From the NCBI RefSeq assembly GCF_900112265.1, contig NZ_FOLO01000006.1:124872-188871 (forward strand): a stretch of DNA of 64,000 nt. Direction: 5' to 3'. The stretch is from Pseudoalteromonas denitrificans DSM 6059. GTDB taxonomy: Bacteria; Pseudomonadota; Gammaproteobacteria; Enterobacterales; Alteromonadaceae. The translations under genes were made by a program, and so were the position numbers. Below, piece after piece: positions 1 through 7,827 of this stretch (position 1 is the first letter of the stretch; the number at the start of each line of letters is the position of its first letter). Under the pieces are notes generated by a model that worked only from the letters and a program-made list of their open reading frames with translations, was not told the origin of the DNA and did not search any database.

Positions 1-82
1 ATGTGATGGTGCAGGTAGTCTCAGAGTCGCAAAATCACTTTTAGCGTCACAAAAGCCTAGCAAAGAAGGGAAACATGACTGA
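1..82 (+). CDS. C-terminal end of probable UDP-GlcNAc 2-epimerase (hydrolysing, NeuC/LegG-like), partial
   Basis: Only the last 26 codons are in the window, open from position 2 and stopping at 80-82. The visible tail begins CDGAGSLRVAKSLL. This resembles the 'GDG.AS.RIV..L' ending of hydrolysing UDP-GlcNAc 2-epimerases (NeuC/LegG), which fits a NeuB-family synthase two genes downstream. The stop overlaps the next gene's ATG (75), so the genes are co-transcribed and probably translationally coupled. The family call rests on a short tail plus context and is tentative. Confidence 0.4.
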   Translation, partial: CDGAGSLRVAKSLLASQKPSKEGKHD

Positions 83-794
83 AATATTACAAAGCAGAAG
101 CGAATTCTGGCAGAAACGATGGAATAACATGGCCAAACAAAGCGGCCACTTTGCAACTATGGGCAGAAGTAACTATTCAATTAGTGATTATTTTGCTTAT
201 ATATCCGATCTCGTCAAAGGTCTAGGTAATGTATCACCCGAAGATACTTTATTAGATGCTGCTGGTGGGTGTGGATATTTATCTTTGTATTTCTCCCCTT
301 TAGTTAAGGAAATAGATTTATTTGATTATTCAACTGAGGCAATCAAACGGGCCAAAGAAGAGTGTAAAAACTTTAATAATATCAATGCATACGAAGACAA
401 TTTATTATCACTAAACGTTACAAAATCTAAAAATAAACAATACGATAAAATACTTGTTGGTGGTGCGTTACAATATTTTGACTCTTATGATGAACTCAGC
501 CTCATCCTTAAAAATATTTACGATGTCACAAAAAGGCAAGGGCGTGTATTCGTTAGCCAAACAACAGATCTTTCCCTTAAAGATGCCCATATAGCCTCTT
601 ACGAAAGATTAGATTGGTCAAATGAAGATAAACAAAATGCGATAAAAGAAGAATTGAATCACAGATTTTGGGTCGACTATGAGAAACTTAAAAAAATAGC
701 ATTACAATTAGGTTTTAGTGAATGCCATAAGATGCCAATCAATAAACAAATATTTCAATCAACTCATATGTTTGATTTCTATTTAATAAAATAA
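75..794 (+). CDS. Class I SAM-dependent methyltransferase
   Basis: A 239-residue cytoplasmic protein with a Rossmann-type SAM-binding motif I at about residues 59-70 (LLDAAGGCGYLS), followed by an acidic strand (IDLFDYS) and a motif IV-like segment (ILVGGALQYF). The start ATG has a good Shine-Dalgarno (aagaaggg) 5 bases upstream and overlaps the preceding stop. Its position between a probable epimerase and a NeuB-family synthase suggests it methylates a sugar or glycan intermediate for surface or flagellar decoration. The substrate cannot be read from the sequence. The methyltransferase fold is secure and the sugar role is inferred. Confidence 0.8.
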   Translation: MTEILQSRSEFWQKRWNNMAKQSGHFATMGRSNYSISDYFAYISDLVKGLGNVSPEDTLLDAAGGCGYLSLYFSPLVKEIDLFDYSTEAIKRAKEECKNFNNINAYEDNLLSLNVTKSKNKQYDKILVGGALQYFDSYDELSLILKNIYDVTKRQGRVFVSQTTDLSLKDAHIASYERLDWSNEDKQNAIKEELNHRFWVDYEKLKKIALQLGFSECHKMPINKQIFQSTHMFDFYLIK

Positions 795-805
795 AGGCTC
801 TAATA

Positions 806-1861
806 ATGAATCAAGTTGTAATTGGCAATAAAATAATCGCAGCCGATCAACCTCCCTTCATCATAGCTGAAGCAGGAATTAACCATAATGGTGATTTAGC
901 AACAGCATATAAAATGATTGATACAGCAAAAGCCGCAGGCGTTGATGCAGTTAAGTTTCAGACTTTTAAAGCTGAAGAATTTTGTGGTGATGCAAAACAA
1001 ATGTTTACTTATCAATCTCAAGGTAAAGAAATTACAGAGCCCATGTTAGATATGTTTAAGCGCATGGAGTTCAGTGTAAAAGAGTGGCATCAAATTAAAT
1101 TGTATTGTGATAAACAGAAGATTATGTTTCTTTCAACCCCGCAAAACCCTTCTGATCTAAAGTTACTATTAGAAATTGGCATAGATGCAATTAAAATAGG
1201 CTCTGATGACCTCTCAAATATTCCTTTATTAAAAACATACCGCGCAGCTAACCTTCCTATGATAATTTCTTGTGGAATGGCAGATATGGCCGACGTATAT
1301 TTAGCATTAGAAACGTTAAATGCTTTAGATGGTTACCCTGTTATATTATGTTTATGTACATCCCAATACCCCACGCCAGCTGAAGATATCAACCTCGAAA
1401 AATTAACAACCCTTAGGAATGCATTTCCCATGCTTACCCTTGGTTTTTCAGACCATTCTCAAGGTATTTTGGCATCTTCTTTAGCCGTAGCTTATGGCGC
1501 ATGTTTATTTGAAAAACATTTTACCTTAAGTAATGATATGCCTGGCCCGGACCATTGGTTTTCAGAGAACCCAGAATCATTAAAACAATGGCGAGATGCA
1601 ATTCATACAGCCCATATAATGAAAGGCAGTGGAATCATCAGACCATCAGTTGCCGAACAAGATATGCGCACTTTAGCGCGTCGCAGCATAGTAGCGCTAT
1701 CAGATATCAAAGAAGGTGATACATTAGACATTAAAAACATTGGTCTAAGGCGACCAGGTAATGGATTGCCTCCAGCCCTTTTTGAAAATATATTAGGTTT
1801 AAAAGCCAATAAAAGTATAAAGAAAGGCGACTTACTAGCCATGGGGAATATGGAAAATTAA
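806..1861 (+). CDS. NeuB-family nonulosonate (sialic/legionaminic acid type) synthase
   Basis: A 351-residue enzyme of the NeuB/LegI family, which condenses phosphoenolpyruvate with an N-acetyl-hexosamine derivative to make a nine-carbon acid. It has the N-terminal EAGINHNGD motif (residues 22-30), AVKFQTF (about 49-54), FSDHSQG, the EKHFTL motif, and a C-terminal SAF/antifreeze-like domain (about 290-350, with RRSIVA and GLRRPGNG). The length is typical. It starts 11 bases after the methyltransferase stop. It differs clearly from the second synthase in the window (PseI, 6772-7827). The preceding NeuC/LegG-like tail suggests a legionaminate- or neuraminate-type product, but the sequence alone does not settle which. 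Confidence 0.85.
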   Translation: MNQVVIGNKIIAADQPPFIIAEAGINHNGDLATAYKMIDTAKAAGVDAVKFQTFKAEEFCGDAKQMFTYQSQGKEITEPMLDMFKRMEFSVKEWHQIKLYCDKQKIMFLSTPQNPSDLKLLLEIGIDAIKIGSDDLSNIPLLKTYRAANLPMIISCGMADMADVYLALETLNALDGYPVILCLCTSQYPTPAEDINLEKLTTLRNAFPMLTLGFSDHSQGILASSLAVAYGACLFEKHFTLSNDMPGPDHWFSENPESLKQWRDAIHTAHIMKGSGIIRPSVAEQDMRTLARRSIVALSDIKEGDTLDIKNIGLRRPGNGLPPALFENILGLKANKSIKKGDLLAMGNMEN

Positions 1862-1876
1862 GGGATATTTAAAACC

Positions 1877-2344
1877 ATGAAATTAGAGATTTTTAAATCC
1901 TTATTTGAAAAACTAACTCACTTTAAAGCCAATCGCTTCCATGCCTTAGTTTGGATTAATGGTGAGCCCGATATCGGAAAAAATGTATATATTGGGGGTA
2001 TGACCGAAGTAAATGCAACACAATGCACGGTTAAAATTGGTGATAACTGTGACATCGCTTCTTTTGTTGCGATTAATGCAGCGGACTCACACAAGCTCAC
2101 ATTAGGTATTAGTGATAAAGTTGAACGTCAAGACATTATACTTGAACATAATGTTTTTGTTGGTTCGCATAGTGTTATTAAAGGTGGTGCTTATATAGGG
2201 CATCATAGCGTAATCGCTGCTGGAACTATCGTTGAGGCAAAAAAAATTCCCCCCTATTCTTTAGTGATAGGCAACCCAATGCAAATTAAAAAAGATTACT
2301 ATAAATCAGCTTGTTTACAGACAAAAAAAAACAATAATGAATAA
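1877..2344 (+). CDS. Left-handed beta-helix (hexapeptide repeat) acyltransferase
   Basis: A 155-residue protein with imperfect hexapeptide repeats (I-G-D-N-C-D-I-A-S-F, V-F-V-G-S-H-S-V-I, Y-I-G-H-H-S-V-I-A-A-G-T-I-V) and the usual closing segment PPYSLVIGNP found in sugar O/N-acetyltransferases. The RBS aaggg precedes the ATG. It lies in the operon with the synthase and a DegT aminotransferase, so it probably acylates an amino sugar or the nonulosonate. A run of nine A bases sits just before its stop, inside the overlap with the next gene. The fold is secure and the acceptor unknown. Confidence 0.8.
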   Translation: MKLEIFKSLFEKLTHFKANRFHALVWINGEPDIGKNVYIGGMTEVNATQCTVKIGDNCDIASFVAINAADSHKLTLGISDKVERQDIILEHNVFVGSHSVIKGGAYIGHHSVIAAGTIVEAKKIPPYSLVIGNPMQIKKDYYKSACLQTKKNNNE

Positions 2345-3353
2345 CTTCAAAACAATACCTCATAACAAGCCAACAATGGGCATAGATGAAGCTAGTGCAG
2401 CCCAAAGTGTCATTATTAGCAATGATTTAGTAAAAGGTTATCATACTCAAGCTTTTGAAGATGATATTTGTGAGTATTTAGGTTTACCTCAGGGGCATGC
2501 TGTATGCGTAACAAGTGGCAGTGCTGCATTATTTATTGCGCTGAAAACTCTTAAATTAAAGAATAAAACCGTTGCGATCCCCAGTTATGCTTGTAGTTCC
2601 CTTAAGCATGCATGCACATTAAACCAAGCAGACATAATATACTTAGATAATAAAAAGAATTCAGTAATTTTTGATAGTGAACAAAAAAAGTTTGACGCAT
2701 TAATTCACCCTTATTTATACGGATTATCAAGCAAGTTACCTAGCTGTAATCAACCAATTATCGAAGATTTGGCACAGGCATTAGGCGCCTCAACCAATAA
2801 CAAAATGTTAGGAACAATGGGTGAGTTAGGCGTTTTATCTTTTTACGCCACAAAAATGATCTCTAGTGGTGGTCAAGGTGGCATGTTAGTCAGTAAAAGT
2901 AAAAATTTAATTGAACAAGCAAAAGATTATATAAAATTTGATCAGCAACACGATAATAACGCTAGGTTTAACTTTCACATAACAGAAGTTCAGGCTGCCA
3001 TAGGGAGAGTACAACTTAAAAAATTACCTGAATTTATAAAGCAAAGGCAAATTAGATGGCAAATTTACAAAGATGCAGGCTTAACCTTATTAGATAATAC
3101 GTCATCTGAACTTTCGCATGTCAGATATCGTGCCATAGTTTTAAGTAGTAGGTATCAAAAAGTAATTCACGATTTAAAAACTAAAGGCATAACAGCCATA
3201 AACCCATTTGAAAGTAATGAACTTTTAGATAAACACTGCATTAATGCAAACAGCATAACTCAAAAAACGGTATCTTTGCCTTTATATCCAAGCTTAAGTA
3301 TTGAAGATACGCATTTTATTGCCATGCAAACCAAAAAGGTACTAGAAGTATAA
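2337..3353 (+). CDS. DegT/DnrJ/EryC1-family PLP-dependent sugar aminotransferase
   Basis: A 338-residue PLP enzyme of the DegT/DnrJ/EryC1/StrS family. The visible hallmarks are the SGSAAL segment (about 60-65), the IEDLAQALGA motif with the cofactor-contacting Asp near 144, and the Schiff-base lysine K173 in SFYATKM followed by a glycine-rich loop. It starts inside the previous gene (8-base overlap), indicating coupling. Such enzymes transaminate nucleotide-linked keto sugars. The acceptor here is unknown. It is slightly short for the family (often 360-400 residues) but has no obvious gap in the catalytic core. Confidence 0.8.
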   Translation: MNNFKTIPHNKPTMGIDEASAAQSVIISNDLVKGYHTQAFEDDICEYLGLPQGHAVCVTSGSAALFIALKTLKLKNKTVAIPSYACSSLKHACTLNQADIIYLDNKKNSVIFDSEQKKFDALIHPYLYGLSSKLPSCNQPIIEDLAQALGASTNNKMLGTMGELGVLSFYATKMISSGGQGGMLVSKSKNLIEQAKDYIKFDQQHDNNARFNFHITEVQAAIGRVQLKKLPEFIKQRQIRWQIYKDAGLTLLDNTSSELSHVRYRAIVLSSRYQKVIHDLKTKGITAINPFESNELLDKHCINANSITQKTVSLPLYPSLSIEDTHFIAMQTKKVLEV

Positions 3354-4060
3354 TGATCACTTCAATCAATCAACCAGCTTATTTACCTTGGTTAGGATAC
3401 TTTGAGCGTATTAGTAATAGCACGCAACATATCGTATTAGATCATGTGCAATTTGAGAAAAACTCCATGGTCAATCGCAATAAAATTAAAACAGCACAGG
3501 GTTGGTGTTGGCTAACGATACCACTTAAAACATCTGGAAAATTTGGAGATCTAGCCTTAAATAAAATTGAAGTAAATAACACCCAGAAGTGGCAAAAAAA
3601 GCATTGGAACTCACTCTATTTTAATTATAAAAAATCTCCTTTTTTTGCTTTATACGCTGAAGAACTCAATCATTTTTATGAAAAAAAATGGGAACTGTTA
3701 AGTGACATTTTAAAATGGCAACTTACATTTTTTTTAAATGCTTTAGAAATTAAAACACCTATTATTTATAGTTCAGAATATGACTTTCAAACTACAAAGT
3801 CAGACCTTGTCTTAGATATATGTAAAAATTTTAAGACTCAAACTTATTTATCAGGTCCATTTGGGCGTGATTATTTGGAAAGTGAGCTATTTATTAAAAA
3901 TAATATTAACATTGCATTCCATGATTATAAACATCCAACATACCAACAAATGCAAGGCGACTTTATCTCTCACCTTTGTATTTTAGATTTACTATGTAAT
4001 TATGGAAGTAACAGTATAAATATTTTAAAAACTCAAAATATAGGACATAACTGTGAATAA
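3353..4060 (+). CDS. WbqC-like family protein
   Basis: A 235-residue protein with the characteristic opening NQPAYLPWLGYFERI (residues about 6-20) and the DHVQFEKNS..NRNKIK segment of the WbqC-like family. This family is found in O-antigen and flagellar glycan loci, and its members have been proposed to act in amino-sugar modification. There is no signal peptide or membrane segment. The ATG overlaps the previous stop by one base, and the end overlaps the next gene by 8 bases, so DegT, WbqC and PIG-L form a tightly coupled trio. The family assignment is confident, the reaction is not. Confidence 0.78.
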   Translation: MITSINQPAYLPWLGYFERISNSTQHIVLDHVQFEKNSMVNRNKIKTAQGWCWLTIPLKTSGKFGDLALNKIEVNNTQKWQKKHWNSLYFNYKKSPFFALYAEELNHFYEKKWELLSDILKWQLTFFLNALEIKTPIIYSSEYDFQTTKSDLVLDICKNFKTQTYLSGPFGRDYLESELFIKNNINIAFHDYKHPTYQQMQGDFISHLCILDLLCNYGSNSINILKTQNIGHNCE

Positions 4061-4724
4061 GGTTCTCGTTATTGCTGCCCATGCCGATGATGAAGCATTA
4101 GGTTGTGCAGGTACTATTGCAAAACATATTGATAATGGCGATATTGTTGAATTAATTGTAATGACCGATGGTGTAAGCGCTCGCCCTGAACATATAACAA
4201 ATGAAATCACGGTTAGAAATGAGATGCTAAAAGCTTCCTCAAAAACTTTAGGCATTTCAAAAATTCATCAATTTAACTTCCCAGATAATCAAATGGACAG
4301 CATTCCATTACTCTCAGTAGTCCAAGCGATAGAATCCGTTATAGGGTATTATCAGCCTAATGTCATTTATACTCACTGCGCACAAGATTTAAATATAGAT
4401 CACCAACTAACACACAGAGCAGTAATGACTGCATGCAGACCACAACCAAACTGCCCAGTTAAACAAATTTTATGCTTTGAAGTTAAGTCTGGTACGGATT
4501 GGCAACCAAGTAGTCAAGCGCAATTTACTCCGAATTGGTTTATTGATATTAGTGAATATTGGCAAATCAAATCCCAAACCCTTGTAGATTATAATAAAGA
4601 AATGATGCCTTGGCCTCATGCTCGCTCAATTGATGCGGTCAAAGCTTTGGCTCAGTCCAGAGGTTCTCAAGTAGGAGTCGAGCTAGCCGAAGCTTTTTAT
4701 TTAGAAAGGTGTATTTGTCTTTAA
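4053..4724 (+). CDS. PIG-L family N-acetyl-sugar deacetylase
   Basis: A 223-residue PIG-L/LmbE-like zinc hydrolase. The zinc-binding motif AHADDE is at residues 9-14 (the A-H-x-D-D-E family signature), and a second His-rich segment THCAQDLNIDHQLTHRAV supplies the remaining ligands. Family members remove acyl groups from N-acetylated sugars. It is the last gene of the plus-strand operon, and its stop overlaps the convergent methyltransferase stop by four bases. Coupling with DegT and WbqC suggests that an acetamido sugar is deacetylated and re-acylated with another group, which is an inference. Confidence 0.82.
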   Translation: MNKVLVIAAHADDEALGCAGTIAKHIDNGDIVELIVMTDGVSARPEHITNEITVRNEMLKASSKTLGISKIHQFNFPDNQMDSIPLLSVVQAIESVIGYYQPNVIYTHCAQDLNIDHQLTHRAVMTACRPQPNCPVKQILCFEVKSGTDWQPSSQAQFTPNWFIDISEYWQIKSQTLVDYNKEMMPWPHARSIDAVKALAQSRGSQVGVELAEAFYLERCICL

Positions 4725-5410
4725 CAAGGAGCGTAAACATCTAAGTAAGTTGTAGCTTTTACAGCATTTGAATCTAATAATGATTCATATGCTGAATATT
4801 TACTCGGATTATTAAATAGCTCTGAAAACTTATTAAGTTTATCACCGCTGATCAAGTGAGGGTGCTGGCTTAAATGCTTAAACTCTGCTCCTAATAATTG
4901 GCTTAATTCATTTTGTGAAAAGTCAAAAGCACGGATACCATCTATTGAATAATTCAGTCCTCTGAGTTGACCATTATCTAATTTCAACCAGTCTTTATCA
5001 TAATTTGAAGTGATCATTAAACCATTAGGGTTTAACATATTTTTTAAAATTAAAGATATAGACTTCATATGATGATTATCGAAATAAGCAAAAAAGCCTG
5101 AAGTAATAATAATATCAAATTTAAGCCCATCAGCAGCAAACTCTTCCAACCTTTGGCAATGATATTTAAAACCAGCTGGTGATTTTGTTTTGGCTTCAGC
5201 AATTAAATTCTCATCTAAATCAATTCCCATGCAAGCATTAAAGTCAGCGCCTATATTTATGCATTCGCGCAAAATAAAGCCATTTCCACACCCCACATCT
5301 AAGACAGATATCTTTCCTATACGGTCTGGTAGTTTCACTGATATATAAGCTTGCAAAATTCTAATGAGCCTGTCTCTTGCTAATAAACGTACTATTGGTT
5401 CCATATTCAC
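4721..5410 (-). CDS. Class I SAM-dependent methyltransferase
   Basis: A 229-residue methyltransferase with a clear SAM-binding motif I (VLDVGCGNGFILRE, about residues 35-48), an acidic motif II (GIDLDENLI) and a motif IV-like FDIIITSGFF. It is the last gene of the long minus-strand glycosylation set, 21 bases after the CgeB-like glycosyltransferase gene. It probably O- or N-methylates a glycan residue. The substrate is not determined. No signal peptide is seen. Confidence 0.78.
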   Translation of the reverse strand: MNMEPIVRLLARDRLIRILQAYISVKLPDRIGKISVLDVGCGNGFILRECINIGADFNACMGIDLDENLIAEAKTKSPAGFKYHCQRLEEFAADGLKFDIIITSGFFAYFDNHHMKSISLILKNMLNPNGLMITSNYDKDWLKLDNGQLRGLNYSIDGIRAFDFSQNELSQLLGAEFKHLSQHPHLISGDKLNKFSELFNNPSKYSAYESLLDSNAVKATTYLDVYAPC

Positions 5411-5431
5411 TCCTATATATGTTATTTACAA

Positions 5432-6700
5432 CTAAATGTTAGTTAAAATTTGAATTAATTCTTTAGCGCGAACTTTATACGTATGGTGCGATAATATATG
5501 TGTTTGAGCTTTTTCAATTACTTTATTTCGAAGTGCTTCATTCTCAGAGTATAATTTTACTAATTGCTTTAATTCTTCGATATTTTGATAAGTCACTTTA
5601 TCTTGAATTGGTAATAAACTATAAATTTCAGGTCTATGTTCTGAAATAGAAAAGCCACCAGAAGCAAAAACCTCTAAAGGCACTAACGAAGGTGCTAACC
5701 CCGTCAGTGATGTTGAGTAAGATACTGTGATATTACTGCTTCTGTAAGCTTCTAAGTTAGTTATTTCAGTCGTTTTATTCATTAATCCTAACTGCTTCCA
5801 CATACCACCTTCACAAATGCCATCAAACAAAAAGCTAGCCTTATTGTAAATATCATAATTTTGATAATCATCAAAAATACGGTCTAACTGTAAAGCATTG
5901 CATAAAACAATATAGTAAATTTCAGGGCTTAAAACTTTAGAAATTTGATTAAAAAACACAGCTCTTCTGTGTTCATATTTTATAGCGCAAAGATCCGGAG
6001 TAGTAAAAAACTGTATTAAATATGGTGAAATTAATTTATAAAATTTTTGATAATGCTCATTTGCTTTTTCCGCTAAAGCAGGAATATTATTAATGCAAGT
6101 AGTGAATAGGTTCTTTGCAGCTCCTTGTGCTAAATAATGAGTAGAAGATATCACTTCAATATTTTCAACTGGATCATATTTTAAAATCACATTATGGGCA
6201 GCACTGTTCCAATAAAATGTATCATATTTTAAAACTGATTCAGAATTTACATGGAACTCACTTTGATCTATTGCAAATGGAAAGTACGCTGTTTTAGCTC
6301 CATACCTCTGTAAAATTTCTTCATATTGTTTAGAACCACATAGAAATAGTGCATTTTTAAAGTAATCTAATTGTAACCATGTATACAAGAGATACGGACT
6401 ACCACCGGAATCAGGTCGGCCTAGAAACCAGAATACCTGTTTGTAATTAGTTGAAGCTAACCATTCAGCAGCCTGAGCCCCGAATTTTCCAGTTAAAACA
6501 AATACATTAAGATTTTGTTGTAATATATAATCAGGAGCAAAAGATTCAACTGTATTCTTCAATTCCTCAAGATTAGAGTCTAGCGTGGCATCAAATATTT
6601 CAATTTCAACTCCTAAAATTGAAAGCTCCATTAATAGTTTAGTTATTGGGCCACAAGCATTATTCAAAATGAGAATTTTTTTTATTTTATTATTATTCAT
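5432..6700 (-). CDS. CgeB-like glycosyltransferase (GT1-type C-terminal domain)
   Basis: A 422-residue protein. The C-terminal third carries the CgeB/Glyco_trans_1_2 pattern: a PSLVPLEVFASGGFSISEH segment, where a nucleotide-sugar transferase reads 'E..ACG', then a helical tail ending SHHTYKVRAKEL. The N-terminus has a Rossmann-like KILILNN start. It lies downstream of pseI after 71 noncoding bases and before a methyltransferase, so it probably transfers a sugar in the flagellar glycan or a related polysaccharide. It is divergent, and the donor is unknown. Confidence 0.65.
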   Translation of the reverse strand: MNNNKIKKILILNNACGPITKLLMELSILGVEIEIFDATLDSNLEELKNTVESFAPDYILQQNLNVFVLTGKFGAQAAEWLASTNYKQVFWFLGRPDSGGSPYLLYTWLQLDYFKNALFLCGSKQYEEILQRYGAKTAYFPFAIDQSEFHVNSESVLKYDTFYWNSAAHNVILKYDPVENIEVISSTHYLAQGAAKNLFTTCINNIPALAEKANEHYQKFYKLISPYLIQFFTTPDLCAIKYEHRRAVFFNQISKVLSPEIYYIVLCNALQLDRIFDDYQNYDIYNKASFLFDGICEGGMWKQLGLMNKTTEITNLEAYRSSNITVSYSTSLTGLAPSLVPLEVFASGGFSISEHRPEIYSLLPIQDKVTYQNIEELKQLVKLYSENEALRNKVIEKAQTHILSHHTYKVRAKELIQILTNI

Positions 6701-6771
6701 GCTTATGTTTTCCTATTTATTACTCATTTATAGTATAAATACATTCAATTTCTGATAAAAAATTATTCGGC

Positions 6772-7827
6772 TTAATTTTTTTCTAGTAAATGCCAACTTA
6801 CTGGTGTACCAGCATCAATATCACAACTTGCTTTTCTACCAATTAATTGTTCGAAGTATTTGGGGGCTAAACCAAACCCAGGTCGAATTCTTCGAATGTG
6901 CTGCTTTGTTATATATTCACCACTTTTGACATCCGCGACAAAGTAAATTGATCGCCTAAACTTAACATTATCAAGTTCAGCAGCAGTTTGTTTATAATTA
7001 ATTTGCCCTAATGCTTGCCATGCCTCCTTCGTAGATAGACATAAATTTTTTAAATCTTCAGGCTCTATTGAAAAATCGGAGTCAGGACTATTATTATCTT
7101 TATTTAAAATAAAGTGTTTCTCTACAAAACTCGCACCTAAAGCAACAGCAGCCACGGATACATTATTACTAAGGCTATGATCAGATAAACCAACAACAAG
7201 ACCAAAACGTTTTGACAAATCATTTAAGGTTTTTAAATTTGATTGATCTATAGGTGCGGGGTAACTACTTATGCAGTGCAATAAAATAATGTCTTCACAT
7301 CCTGATTTTTTTGCCGTACAGACAGCTTCTTCTATTTCAGACAAATTTGCCATACCCGTTGACATGATCATAGGCTTTCCTGTCTTGGCAATATACTTTA
7401 TCAAAGATAAATCAGTTAATTCAAAGGAGGCAATTTTAAAAGCAGGAGTATCAAGTTTCACTAAAAAATCAACGGCAGACTCATCAAACGCAGTCGAAAA
7501 TAGCGTAATACCTACCTCTTTTGCTTTGTTAAATAATGCTTGATGCCACTCAAGGGGTGTGTGCGCTTTTTCATACAATTCATGCAAACTATAGCCATGC
7601 CATAGCCCACCCTTTATTTTAAAATCACTTTTATCACAATTAATAGTCATGCTATCTGCTGTGTATGTTTGTAATTTTATTGCATCAGCACCTGACTCTT
7701 TTGCAATTTCAATTGCTTTTAAAGCCGTATCTAGCGAGCCGCAATGATTGGCCGATAATTCAGCAACGATATAAGGGGCAAATGCTTTGCCAATCTTTTT
7801 TCCTGCTATTTCTACAAAATGATTCAT
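6772..7827 (-). CDS. pseI: Pseudaminic acid synthase PseI
   Basis: A 351-residue NeuB-family synthase of the pseudaminate branch, which condenses PEP with 2,4-diacetamido-2,4,6-trideoxy-altropyranose to give pseudaminic acid. Diagnostic segments are VAELSANHCGS (about 20-31), AIKLQTYTADS, the substrate-binding GLWHGYSLHELYEKAHTP, FSTAFDESAVDFL, GLSDHSL, VEKHFILN..SPDSDFS, and the C-terminal SAF domain with RSIYFVADVKSGE and RRIRPGFGLAP. The RBS ggaag precedes the ATG, which overlaps the pseG stop by one base. PseB, PseC and PseF are not in the window. Confidence 0.93.
   Translation of the reverse strand: MNHFVEIAGKKIGKAFAPYIVAELSANHCGSLDTALKAIEIAKESGADAIKLQTYTADSMTINCDKSDFKIKGGLWHGYSLHELYEKAHTPLEWHQALFNKAKEVGITLFSTAFDESAVDFLVKLDTPAFKIASFELTDLSLIKYIAKTGKPMIMSTGMANLSEIEEAVCTAKKSGCEDIILLHCISSYPAPIDQSNLKTLNDLSKRFGLVVGLSDHSLSNNVSVAAVALGASFVEKHFILNKDNNSPDSDFSIEPEDLKNLCLSTKEAWQALGQINYKQTAAELDNVKFRRSIYFVADVKSGEYITKQHIRRIRPGFGLAPKYFEQLIGRKASCDIDAGTPVSWHLLEKN

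Noticed and set aside
2324..2333. A-tract at the acyltransferase-DegT junction as a phase-variation site
   Set aside because: Long A runs are common in this AT-rich DNA, and slippage would change only the last few residues of the acyltransferase.
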